Assembly: GCA_004297315.1 (NCBI GenBank)
Contig: SCTU01000103.1
Coordinates: 1-5,567 of the forward strand
Origin: Dehalococcoidia bacterium
Lineage (GTDB): Bacteria > Chloroflexota > Dehalococcoidia > UBA2979
Length of the DNA stretch: 5,567 bases
Direction: 5' to 3'
Made by a program: the position numbers and the translations under genes. Below the pieces are notes generated by a model, which made no database searches, had not been told where the DNA came from, and was given only the letters and a program-made list of their open reading frames with translations. Shown piece by piece: positions 1 through 5,147 of the stretch (positions are counted from its first letter, which is position 1; each line of letters opens with the position of its first letter).

Positions 1-210
1 GGGGAGTTCATCGCTGTATTTTCCCCGCGAAAGGATGCTATCCCTGAGAGCGCGACGGCGGTCTATTTTGCTCACGGTGAAATAGTTCGCCTGCAGATTG
101 GCTGCCACACAGATGAATCTCTCTTGCGGCAGGCTCAGGACGTACTGTGGCGCCGGGCCCCCACCGTGACAGGTGATCGGGGGCCCGCCCGGAGAGGGCT
201 GCCCCCGTAG
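1..210 (+). CDS. Possible C-terminal end of an unidentified protein (partial at left edge)
   Basis: I do not recognise this product. The frame is open from the first base of the window to a TAG at 208-210, giving 69 residues with no start codon needed inside the window. Residues 1-56 look globular: a strand-like EFIAVFS, a hairpin-like AVYFAHGEIVRLQIG, and a helix with a good N-cap, TDESLLRQAQDVLW. The last 13 or so residues are rich in G, R and P and overlap a strong GC hairpin. Codons often begin with G, as in real coding DNA, but many end in A or T (GTA, TTT, GAT, ATA), unlike the minus-strand genes nearby. The gene would converge on the oxidoreductase that ends at 331. The antisense strand, in the same codon register from an ATG at 261 to the edge, is also open and contains the segment PQYVLSLPQERFICVAANLQ, so the strand is not settled. 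Non-coding sequence is also possible. Confidence 0.38.
   Translation, partial: GEFIAVFSPRKDAIPESATAVYFAHGEIVRLQIGCHTDESLLRQAQDVLWRRAPTVTGDRGPARRGLPP
154..187. other. Strong GC-only inverted repeat (hairpin)
   Basis: CGGGCCCCC at 154-162 pairs perfectly with GGGGGCCCG at 179-187, a 9-bp all-GC stem. The 16-base loop can form a small inner helix (CACC 162-165 with GGTG 172-175, competing for the last outer pair). No T-tract follows on either strand, so it is not a standard intrinsic terminator. It lies inside the last codons of the possible left-edge gene. It could slow transcription or protect an mRNA 3' end, but that is inference. Confidence 0.5.
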
Positions 211-307
211 CGCCGGGGATTTCCTTGGAACGGTCGAACTCGCTACTGCGCGAGTCGGCATGATCCCATCTGAGGCTTCCACGCAGACGGAACAAGTCGT
301 GCCGGGC

Positions 308-326
308 CGGGTCGGCGCTGGACCCG
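308..326. other. Stem-loop just past the oxidoreductase stop
   Basis: CGGGTC at 308-313 pairs with GACCCG at 321-326 around a 7-base loop. It begins four bases beyond the minus-strand stop at 331-333. There is no T-run, so any role in ending the miaB operon transcript would have to be T-tract independent. A second 6-bp stem, ACTCGC 238-243 with GCGAGT 250-255 around a 6-base loop, lies further down. Between 211 and 330 I see no convincing gene. Confidence 0.25.
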
Positions 327-330
327 CCTG

Positions 331-1260
331 CTACCCCTCGAACTCCGCCTGCAGGCGCGGTACCACCTCGAACGCGATCCGCGCGAGTTGGGCGATGCGA
401 TCGCCGCCGGCGAACACGAGGTTGAAATGGCGCACGCCGGCCTCGACGTACTCGCGCAGGCGCGCGACCCACATCTCGGCGTCGCCGTAGACCGTGTACC
501 GCTCGAAGCGGTCGAAGGGGACGCGGTAGGTGCTCTCGATCCGGTCGGCGATGGTGGGGAGCGCGACTGCGAGGTCGTCGTCGAACATGCACCAGAGCTG
601 GAGCGCCGGGCGGATCGAGGCGGGGTCGCGGCCGAACGCCTCGGCGTCCGCGCGCACGTTCGTGAGGCCGGCCGCGAAGTGCTCGGGCGTGGTCACAAAC
701 GGCATCCACGCGTCCCCGAAGCGCGCCGCGCGCCGCTGCGCCGGCCTGGACCGGCCGCCGACCCAGATCGGGATCGCGGGCGAGGGGACGAGGTCGAGCG
801 TCGCGCCGTCGACGTCGATCGCGCTGTTATGCAGCGAGACCGGTGCACCGGTCCAGAGCGCGCGCACGGCCTCAAGCGTGTCGTCGAGGCGGCGGCCGCG
901 CTCGGCAAGCGGGACGCCCGAGGCCTCGAACTCCTTCGCGTACTCGCCGCCCGCGCCGACGCCAAGGCGGAAGCGCCCATTCGACATCCACTGGAGCGTC
1001 GCCGCCTGCTTCGCCAGCGGGGCCGCGCCGCGGAGCGCCGCGAGCATAACGCCGGTGCCGAGGCCGATGCGCGACGTGACCGCGGCGGCGGCGGAGAGGA
1101 GCACGACCGGCTCCGGCCAGAAGACGGGCCACAGGACGTGGTCGCCGACCCAGACCGAGTCGTAGCCCAGTTCCTCGGCGGCTTGCACCGCGGCGAGGAA
1201 CTCCTCGGGCGTCGAGCCGCCGGGCAACACGCCGAAGGTCAGCGTCACAGGATGCTCCAT
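331..1260 (-). CDS. LLM-class flavin/F420-dependent oxidoreductase
   Basis: A 309-residue protein of the luciferase-like monooxygenase (bacterial luciferase, LLM) superfamily, a TIM barrel that binds F420 or FMN. Visible family marks are the N-terminal strand TLTFGVLPGG (7-15), then AAEELGYDSVWVGDH (27-41), IGLGTGVM (65-72), the KQAATLQWMSNGRFRLGVGAG block (84-104) followed by EF.ASGVPLAERGRRLDD (110-127), and PIWVGG with ARFGDAWMP (164-187). Length fits single-domain members (about 280-340). Many relatives are annotated as F420-dependent, but the substrate cannot be read from the sequence and FMN use is possible. The ATG at 1258-1260 follows the Nudix stop by two bases without a clear Shine-Dalgarno, suggesting translational coupling. 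The frame stays open upstream into the Nudix gene, but that extension is arginine/alanine-rich shadow and was discarded. Last gene of the miaB-Nudix-LLM unit. Confidence 0.9.
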   Translation of the reverse strand: MEHPVTLTFGVLPGGSTPEEFLAAVQAAEELGYDSVWVGDHVLWPVFWPEPVVLLSAAAAVTSRIGLGTGVMLAALRGAAPLAKQAATLQWMSNGRFRLGVGAGGEYAKEFEASGVPLAERGRRLDDTLEAVRALWTGAPVSLHNSAIDVDGATLDLVPSPAIPIWVGGRSRPAQRRAARFGDAWMPFVTTPEHFAAGLTNVRADAEAFGRDPASIRPALQLWCMFDDDLAVALPTIADRIESTYRVPFDRFERYTVYGDAEMWVARLREYVEAGVRHFNLVFAGGDRIAQLARIAFEVVPRLQAEFEG

Positions 1261-1262
1261 CG

Positions 1263-1916
1263 CTACAGGATCACGGGCTCGCGCGAGACGAAGCGAAACA
1301 GCTGCGCGGGACGGTGCGCCCCGGCACGTCGACGCTCCGCAGTCGCGGTGATGATCCCGGCGGAGAGCATGCGCTTGCGGAAGTTCCGGCGGTCCAGCGG
1401 GCGACGCAGGATCGCCTCGTAGACGGCCTGGAGTTCGCGCAGCGTGAACTGCTCCGGCAGGAGGCCGTAGGCGATGTTCGTGTAGTCCAGCTTCGCGCCG
1501 ACGCGCGCGGCGGCCTGCTCGATCACGCGGTTGTTGTCGAAGGCGAGGGGCGGCAGCGCGTCGACCGGCTGCCACGCCGGGTGCCACGCCTCCTCCTCGC
1601 GCAGCCGCACCTTCAAGGCCTCGACGAGCGCGAAGTAGGCGACGGCGACCGAGGGCCGCGTGGGGTCGAGGCCGGAGATCGTGAACAACTGCTCCAGGTA
1701 GACGTCGGTGACGCCCGTCTCTTCGACGAGCTTGCGGCTGGCCAGGGCGTCGAGGGACTCTGAGCCGTCCCAGCGCCCGCCGGGGAGCGCCCACTTCCCC
1801 TCCTCAGGCGGGCCGGTGCGGTGGACGAGCAGTACCTGCAGCCGGCGGTCGGTGACCGCGAGGATCACGACGATCGTGGCGACGGAGGGTGACGGGTCCG
1901 GCGGCATCTTGGCCAC
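1263..1916 (-). CDS. Nudix domain/winged-helix protein of NrtR type, Nudix box degenerate
   Basis: A 217-residue two-domain protein. The N-terminal Nudix fold (about 10-145) has the LPGG lead-in and a Nudix box at 47-69: G47, E53, R61, E65, E66, G68 and V69 are in place, but the Glu expected after R61 is Lys62. In MutT the matching Glu is a metal ligand and catalytic residue, so hydrolase activity is doubtful. The C-terminal part (about 155-215) has the winged-helix pattern of the NrtR group: FTLRELQAVYEAIL, then RRNFRKRML and RPAQLFRF. NrtR proteins are transcription factors whose Nudix domain senses ADP-ribose or related NAD metabolites, often controlling NAD synthesis genes; a catalytic ADP-ribose pyrophosphatase is the alternative. 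The start is ambiguous: GTG at 1916 (used here, 6 bases after the miaB stop) or ATG at 1907, neither with a strong ribosome site. It ends two bases before the oxidoreductase start. No target genes or operator are evident in the window. Confidence 0.88.
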   Translation of the reverse strand: MAKMPPDPSPSVATIVVILAVTDRRLQVLLVHRTGPPEEGKWALPGGRWDGSESLDALASRKLVEETGVTDVYLEQLFTISGLDPTRPSVAVAYFALVEALKVRLREEEAWHPAWQPVDALPPLAFDNNRVIEQAAARVGAKLDYTNIAYGLLPEQFTLRELQAVYEAILRRPLDRRNFRKRMLSAGIITATAERRRAGAHRPAQLFRFVSREPVIL

Positions 1917-1922
1917 GCGCGC

Positions 1923-3251
1923 TTACAGCACCGCGAACGAGAGCGAACCGGCCACGCGACCCTGCAACGCCCACGGCGTCACCTGGTCCACCGTCACGCT
2001 CACCAACTGGCCCACGCGCCCGGTCGCATCGAAGTGGACGAGTTGCCCGCGGCGCGTCCGCCCGGTCGAGCGACCGTCCTGCTCCGACTCCACGAGGACC
2101 TCGACGGTCTGGTTGAGCAGGCGCTGGTTGATGCGGGTGGACGAGGCGGCGTGCAGTTCCTCGATCACGTGGAGACGGGCCTTCTTCACCTCGCGCGGGA
2201 CGTCGTCGGCCATGTTGCGCTGCGCGAAGGTACCAGGGCGCGGCGAGTAGGCCGCCACGTGGATCGTGTCGAACTGCGTCCGCTCGATCAGCGCGACGGT
2301 GTCCGCGAACTCCTCCTCCGTCTCGCCGGGGCAGCCGACGATGACGTCCGTCACGATCGCGGCGTCCGGCATCCGGCTGCGGATGCGCGCCACGCGCTCC
2401 TCGAACTCCGCGACGGTGTAGCCGCGTCGCATCCGTCCGAGCATCGATTCCGATCCCGACTGCACGGGGATGTTGAAGAACTCGCAGACCTTCGGCTGGT
2501 CGGCGACGGCATCGATGATCCGGTCGGTCATGTCCTTCGGGTACGAGGTCAGGAAGCGCACGCGCTTGATCCCCTCGATCGCGTCGATGCCCTCGAACAG
2601 CGTGGCGAGGTCGGGGCGGCTCCCGTCCGGGGCTGCGAGGTCGTGCCCGTAGGCCTCGACGGTCTGCCCGAGCAGCGTCACCTCGCGCACGCCGTGGCCG
2701 GCGAGGAAGCGCACCTCGTCGAGGATGTCGGCCACCGGGCGTGAGGCCTCGCGGCCGCGGCGCAGCGGGACGATGCAGTAGGTGCAGAACTTGTCGCAGC
2801 CGTGGATCACCGGCACGAACGCTGTCGGGCCGCTCGGCAGCGCGTACGTCCGCGTCATGCCGCCCGCAAGCAGCGAGCCCAGTTCGCCGTCCGAGGCGTC
2901 CCGCGCCTCCGAGGCCAGCGCCAGGATGCCGTCGAACTGCTGGGGGCGCGCCCAGGCGTCGACGTAAGGGAAGCGGCGGCGGAGGTCGTCCGTCTTCGGG
3001 CCGACCATGCAGCCCATGACGACGATCTTGGCCGTGGAGCCCGCGGCGCGCCGCGCCTTCAGGATGCCGAGGCGTCCGTACGCGCGGTCCTCGGCGTGCT
3101 GGCGCACCGAGCAGGTGTTGATGACGACGAGGTCGGCGCCGGCGTCGTCCTCGACGGCGTGGTAGCCGAGGCGTTCGAGGCCGGCCGCCAGCTTCAGCGA
3201 GTCCGCCTGGTTCATCTGACAGCCGAGGGTCCAGATGTGGAAGGTGGCCAC
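1923..3251 (-). CDS. miaB: tRNA-2-methylthio-N6-dimethylallyladenosine synthase
   Basis: A 442-residue cytoplasmic radical-SAM methylthiotransferase that adds a methylthio group to C2 of i6A at position 37 in tRNAs reading UNN codons. It shows all three family parts. The N-terminal UPF0004 domain has its iron-sulfur cysteines at C11 (TLGCQMN), C47 (NTCSVR) and C81 (MGCMVG). The radical SAM core has the CxxxCxxC motif C152, C156, C159 (GCDKFCTYCIVP), then VTDVIVGCPGETEEEF. A C-terminal TRAM domain (about 375-438, INQRLLNQTVEVLVE onward) binds the tRNA. NTCSVRQHAEDRAYGRLG separates MiaB from RimO and MtaB. Length is normal for the family. The GTG start at 3249-3251 is chosen because the protein begins correctly (ATFHIWTLGCQ) and AAGGA lies seven bases upstream. 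First protein gene of the operon with the Nudix and oxidoreductase genes; its stop is 6 bases from the Nudix start. One small departure is GQTVEAYG where many MiaB proteins have GQNV.SYG. Confidence 0.96.
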   Translation of the reverse strand: MATFHIWTLGCQMNQADSLKLAAGLERLGYHAVEDDAGADLVVINTCSVRQHAEDRAYGRLGILKARRAAGSTAKIVVMGCMVGPKTDDLRRRFPYVDAWARPQQFDGILALASEARDASDGELGSLLAGGMTRTYALPSGPTAFVPVIHGCDKFCTYCIVPLRRGREASRPVADILDEVRFLAGHGVREVTLLGQTVEAYGHDLAAPDGSRPDLATLFEGIDAIEGIKRVRFLTSYPKDMTDRIIDAVADQPKVCEFFNIPVQSGSESMLGRMRRGYTVAEFEERVARIRSRMPDAAIVTDVIVGCPGETEEEFADTVALIERTQFDTIHVAAYSPRPGTFAQRNMADDVPREVKKARLHVIEELHAASSTRINQRLLNQTVEVLVESEQDGRSTGRTRRGQLVHFDATGRVGQLVSVTVDQVTPWALQGRVAGSLSFAVL

Positions 3252-3258
3252 GGGCCAG

Positions 3259-3263
3259 TCCTT
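3259..3263 (-). promoter_or_regulatory. Ribosome binding site of miaB
   Basis: AAGGA on the minus strand, seven bases from the GTG at 3251. It fixes the miaB start at this non-ATG codon. Confidence 0.75.
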
Positions 3264-3290
3264 AAAGCGTTGGGCCTCCGGTGCGGGGGC

Positions 3291-3382
3291 TGGCGGAGGG
3301 GGAGGGATTCGAACCCTCGGTCCCGGAAACCCGAGACAAGCGCTTAGCAGGCGCCCGCACTAGACCACTATGCGACCCCTCC
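3291..3382 (-). tRNA. tRNA-Ser(GCU)
   Basis: A complete class II tRNA of 92 bases including an encoded 3' CCA (3291-3293). The acceptor stem GGAGGGG (3376-3382) pairs perfectly with CCCCTCC (3295-3301), with discriminator G at 3294. The anticodon stem GGCGC/GCGCT encloses the loop CTGCTAA (3344-3350), with anticodon GCT at 3346-3348, reading AGC and AGU serine codons. The long variable arm that marks serine tRNAs is present as a 7-bp stem with a GTTT loop (3320-3337). The T arm is GAGGG TTCGAAT CCCTC (3302-3318). It lies 39 bases upstream of miaB on the same strand with no terminator seen between. Its U36 means it is expected to carry t6A37 rather than the i6A-derived base made by MiaB, so closeness to miaB is not a substrate link. 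Confidence 0.97.
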
Positions 3383-3397
3383 GAGGGCCGTGCCGCC

Positions 3398-3427
3398 ATC
3401 GTACGGGCGGCTGAGATCGGGCGGCAA
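3398..3427 (-). promoter_or_regulatory. Candidate sigma-70-type promoter of the tRNA-Ser/miaB unit
   Basis: On the minus strand, TTGCCG (3422-3427) resembles a -35 box and TACGAT (3398-3403) a -10 box, with an 18-base spacer. TACGAT fits the TAnnnT form common in GC-rich genomes. Transcription would begin about eight bases before the tRNA 5' end at 3382, a suitable leader for processing. Judged by eye only. For the divergent gene starting at 3630, the best -10-like string I see is TAGCTT at 3592-3597 with no good -35, too weak to call. Confidence 0.42.
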
Positions 3428-3618
3428 ACTGGGCCGGTTCGCCGCCAGCGAAGTCGACTCGCAGTTGGTACGCGCGCTGTCGTCGCGTGCATTGCGCGGG
3501 AAGCTCAGCCGATACGCTGAACACCCGGCCGTTCCGACGCCGCTCGGCGGATTACCCCTCGCTGAATTCGACCGGACGCCCATGAAACGTGTAGCTTCCC
3601 GAGGGGCCGGTCCCCGGC

Positions 3619-3623
3619 GGGAG
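3619..3623 (+). promoter_or_regulatory. Ribosome binding site deciding the start at 3630
   Basis: GGGAG with a six-base spacer to the ATG at 3630-3632. The earlier in-frame ATGs at 3582 and 3390 lack a comparable site. Confidence 0.6.
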
Positions 3624-3629
3624 TTCGGA

Positions 3630-4109
3630 ATGCCACGCACGATCAGAATCGCGCTCATCGCAGTTGGGCTTAGTGCGTTGGCCGTCCTCTGGGCCATGGG
3701 ACTCCGCAGCTACGTGATGAACGAGTCGGCACCCTACGTGGTAGCCCCCGAATTGGCCACGCAAGCCGAAGCCGTTTGCCGGGAAATGAAGAGTCAAATC
3801 CCGGAGCCCGCGCCGCTCAGCGCATCGGCGACATTTGAGGAGCGGGCACAGCGAGTGGAAGCGGGCGCAGAGAGCCTGCAGGCCATGATCGCTCGGCTGC
3901 GGGCGTTACCCGGCGCCGATGCCTCGTATGGGTTCAGGTCTTGGCTTGATGAGTACGACGGTCTCGTGAAGATCGGGCTTGATTACGCGATTGCGGTACG
4001 GACGGGCGACCCGAAGAAATACATTCCGGCAGGTAACAAGGGCGATCGGCCCCAGACGTTGCTTGTGCGGGACGCGAAGTTCAACAACATGCCGTCGTGC
4101 GCGCCGTGA
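3630..4109 (+). CDS. Unknown membrane-anchored protein with two cysteines
   Basis: I do not recognise this 159-residue protein. A basic start (MPRTIR) leads into one hydrophobic segment at about 7-25 (IALIAVGLSALAVLWAMGL) with no cleavage motif or lipobox that I can see, so it is probably a signal anchor with the rest outside the cytoplasm. The soluble part (about 35-159) looks helical, with a likely helix at 66-93 ending in ARLRALPG, then SWLDEYDGLVKIGLDYAIAVRTGD (104-127). The only cysteines, C50 near the start of this part and C157 in the final SCAP, could form a disulfide closing the domain. The layout (cysteine, helices, L..LP, W/Y helix, A.R.GD, final SC) recalls small secreted helical proteins of actinobacteria and relatives, but no function follows. 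The ATG at 3630 is preferred over 3582 and 3390 because of its ribosome site and because the anchor then lies at the N-terminus. It uses more A/T-ending codons (AGA, CTT, AGT, GTA, CAA) than miaB or sucD, as expected of a lineage-specific gene. It stands alone, divergent from the tRNA and convergent with sucD. Confidence 0.75.
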   Translation: MPRTIRIALIAVGLSALAVLWAMGLRSYVMNESAPYVVAPELATQAEAVCREMKSQIPEPAPLSASATFEERAQRVEAGAESLQAMIARLRALPGADASYGFRSWLDEYDGLVKIGLDYAIAVRTGDPKKYIPAGNKGDRPQTLLVRDAKFNNMPSCAP

Positions 4110-4195
4110 GCCCTGCGATGACGCGAAATCCGGCCACGCAAGGCCAGTAATTGCCTTCCTCCCGGCACTCATCTATGCGGTACAGCGCATCCGCG

Positions 4196-4223
4196 AAAAA
4201 CGGCACCCAATAGTCGAGGTGCC
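4196..4223 (-). terminator. Intrinsic terminator of sucCD
   Basis: On the minus strand GGCACC (4218-4223) pairs with GGTGCC (4202-4207) around a 10-base loop, followed by one G and TTTTT (4196-4200). The first G of the stem is the last base of the sucD TAG stop. The 6-bp stem is modest but the T-run is correctly placed. It lies in the 113-base gap between the two convergent genes. I see no equivalent T-run for the plus-strand gene ending at 4109. Confidence 0.6.
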
Positions 4224-5104
4224 TACGCCAGCCCGCGTGCCTTCAGCACCGCGAGCATCGTGCTGCCGATGTCGCTCGGGTTCTCGACGACGGTCGCGCC
4301 GGCCTCGCGGAGGGCTTGCTGCTTTGCGGCGGCGGTGCCGGCGGCGCCGGCGATGATCGCGCCGGCGTGGCCCATGCGGCGGCCTGGAGGCGCCGTCGCC
4401 CCGGCGATGAACGCCACCACCGGCTTCGACATCGTCTTGATGAACTCGGCGGCCTCCTGCTCGGCGGTGCCGCCGATCTCGCCGATCAGCACGACTGCCG
4501 CGGTGTCGGGGTCGGCCTCGAACAGTTCGAGGGCCTGGCGCTGCGAGGTGCCGATGATCGGGTCGCCGCCGACGCCGACCGAGCCGGACTGGCCGACACC
4601 GACGCGGGTCAACTGGTCGACGGCTTCGTAGACGAGCGTGCCGGAGCGGCTGATCACGCCGACGCTGCCGGGGAGGTAGACGTCCACCGGCATGATCCCG
4701 GCGCGCGAGCGGGCGGCGGGGTTGATCACGCCCGGGCAGTTCGGCCCGATCAGCGTCGACTTCGATCCGGCGTAGACGCGCTTCACCTTCACCATGTCGA
4801 GGACGGGCACGCCCTCCGTGATGCAGATCACGACCGGGATGCCGGCGGCCTCCGCCTCCAGCATCGCGTCCGCCGCGCCGGGGGCGGGGACGAAGATCAG
4901 CGAGACGTTCGCGCCGTACTGCTCCACCGCCTCGCGGACGGTGTTGAGGACGGGGAAGCCCTCGATCACCTGGCCGCCGCGGCCGGGCGTCACGCCGCAC
5001 ACCACCTGCGTGCCGTACGCGCTGCTGTTCTTCGCCTCGCGCTGGCCGGCAGCGCCGAAGCCCTGGATCACGACGCGGCTGTTCTGGTCCATCAAGACGC
5101 CCAT
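4223..5104 (-). CDS. sucD: Succinate-CoA ligase, alpha subunit
   Basis: A 293-residue alpha subunit of succinyl-CoA synthetase, which interconverts succinyl-CoA and succinate with formation of ATP or GTP in the TCA cycle. It works with the beta subunit encoded just upstream. Evidence: the phosphorylated histidine H246 in GRRMGHAGAII (241-251), the CoA-side Rossmann start VVIQGFG (11-17) and YGTQVVCGVTPGRGG (30-44), FVPAP (71-75), ITEGVPVLDM (95-104), IGPNCPGVINP (119-129), SRSGTLVYEAVDQLT (152-166) and the phosphate-site glutamate E209 in LIGEIGG. Length matches E. coli SucD (289). The ATG at 5104 is chosen because AAGGAG lies six bases upstream; an ATG at 5092 is too far from it. It begins 43 bases after the sucC stop. 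Oddity: the CoA-binding loop reads QGFGAAGQREAK where E. coli has QGFTGSQGTFHS, one residue shorter and without the TG and FH residues. Confidence 0.96.
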   Translation of the reverse strand: MGVLMDQNSRVVIQGFGAAGQREAKNSSAYGTQVVCGVTPGRGGQVIEGFPVLNTVREAVEQYGANVSLIFVPAPGAADAMLEAEAAGIPVVICITEGVPVLDMVKVKRVYAGSKSTLIGPNCPGVINPAARSRAGIMPVDVYLPGSVGVISRSGTLVYEAVDQLTRVGVGQSGSVGVGGDPIIGTSQRQALELFEADPDTAAVVLIGEIGGTAEQEAAEFIKTMSKPVVAFIAGATAPPGRRMGHAGAIIAGAAGTAAAKQQALREAGATVVENPSDIGSTMLAVLKARGLA

Positions 5105-5110
5105 CGGGGT

Positions 5111-5116
5111 CTCCTT
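5111..5116 (-). promoter_or_regulatory. Ribosome binding site of sucD
   Basis: AAGGAG on the minus strand, six bases from the ATG at 5104. It is a near-perfect Shine-Dalgarno in the 43-base sucC-sucD gap, so sucD is translated on its own signal rather than by overlap. It also rules out the ATG at 5092. Confidence 0.8.
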
Positions 5117-5147
5117 CTGTTCGTGTGAGCTCCGAGGTCGCCCTCGA

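Noticed and set aside
38..709. Long minus-strand frame spanning the oxidoreductase 3' half and the left edge
   Set aside because: The composition is dominated by Arg, Pro and Gly, typical of an out-of-frame reading of GC-rich coding DNA. It shows no recognisable domain and clashes with the LLM gene.
388..1422. Long plus-strand frame opposite the oxidoreductase
   Set aside because: It is an antisense shadow rich in Arg, Ala, Glu and Asp, and the minus-strand protein has clear family motifs.
1261..1794. Upstream extension of the oxidoreductase frame inside the Nudix gene
   Set aside because: The frame is open only because of high GC. The extension is arginine/alanine/glycine-rich without family motifs, and the Nudix protein in the other frame is clearly real.
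3281..3520. Plus-strand open frame beginning MRGLAEGEGFEPSVPETR
   Set aside because: It is the antisense of the tRNA-Ser gene. GEGFEPSVPE-type peptides are a well-known annotation artefact of reading tRNA-Ser backwards. A neighbouring frame gives RDSNPRSRKPETSA for the same reason.
3390..3629. N-terminal extension of the unknown plus-strand protein to ATG 3390 or 3582
   Set aside because: It would bury the membrane segment behind up to 80 residues of basic, low-quality sequence and lacks a ribosome site. GGGAG before 3630 gives a natural start.
4175..4190. Stem-loop ATGCG/CGCAT between the convergent genes
   Set aside because: It has only five base pairs and no adjacent T-run on either strand; the terminator at 4196-4223 explains sucCD termination better.
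4316..5128. Long plus-strand frame opposite sucD
   Set aside because: It is an antisense shadow of a complete, well-conserved SucD, with Ala/Asp/Arg/His-rich composition.
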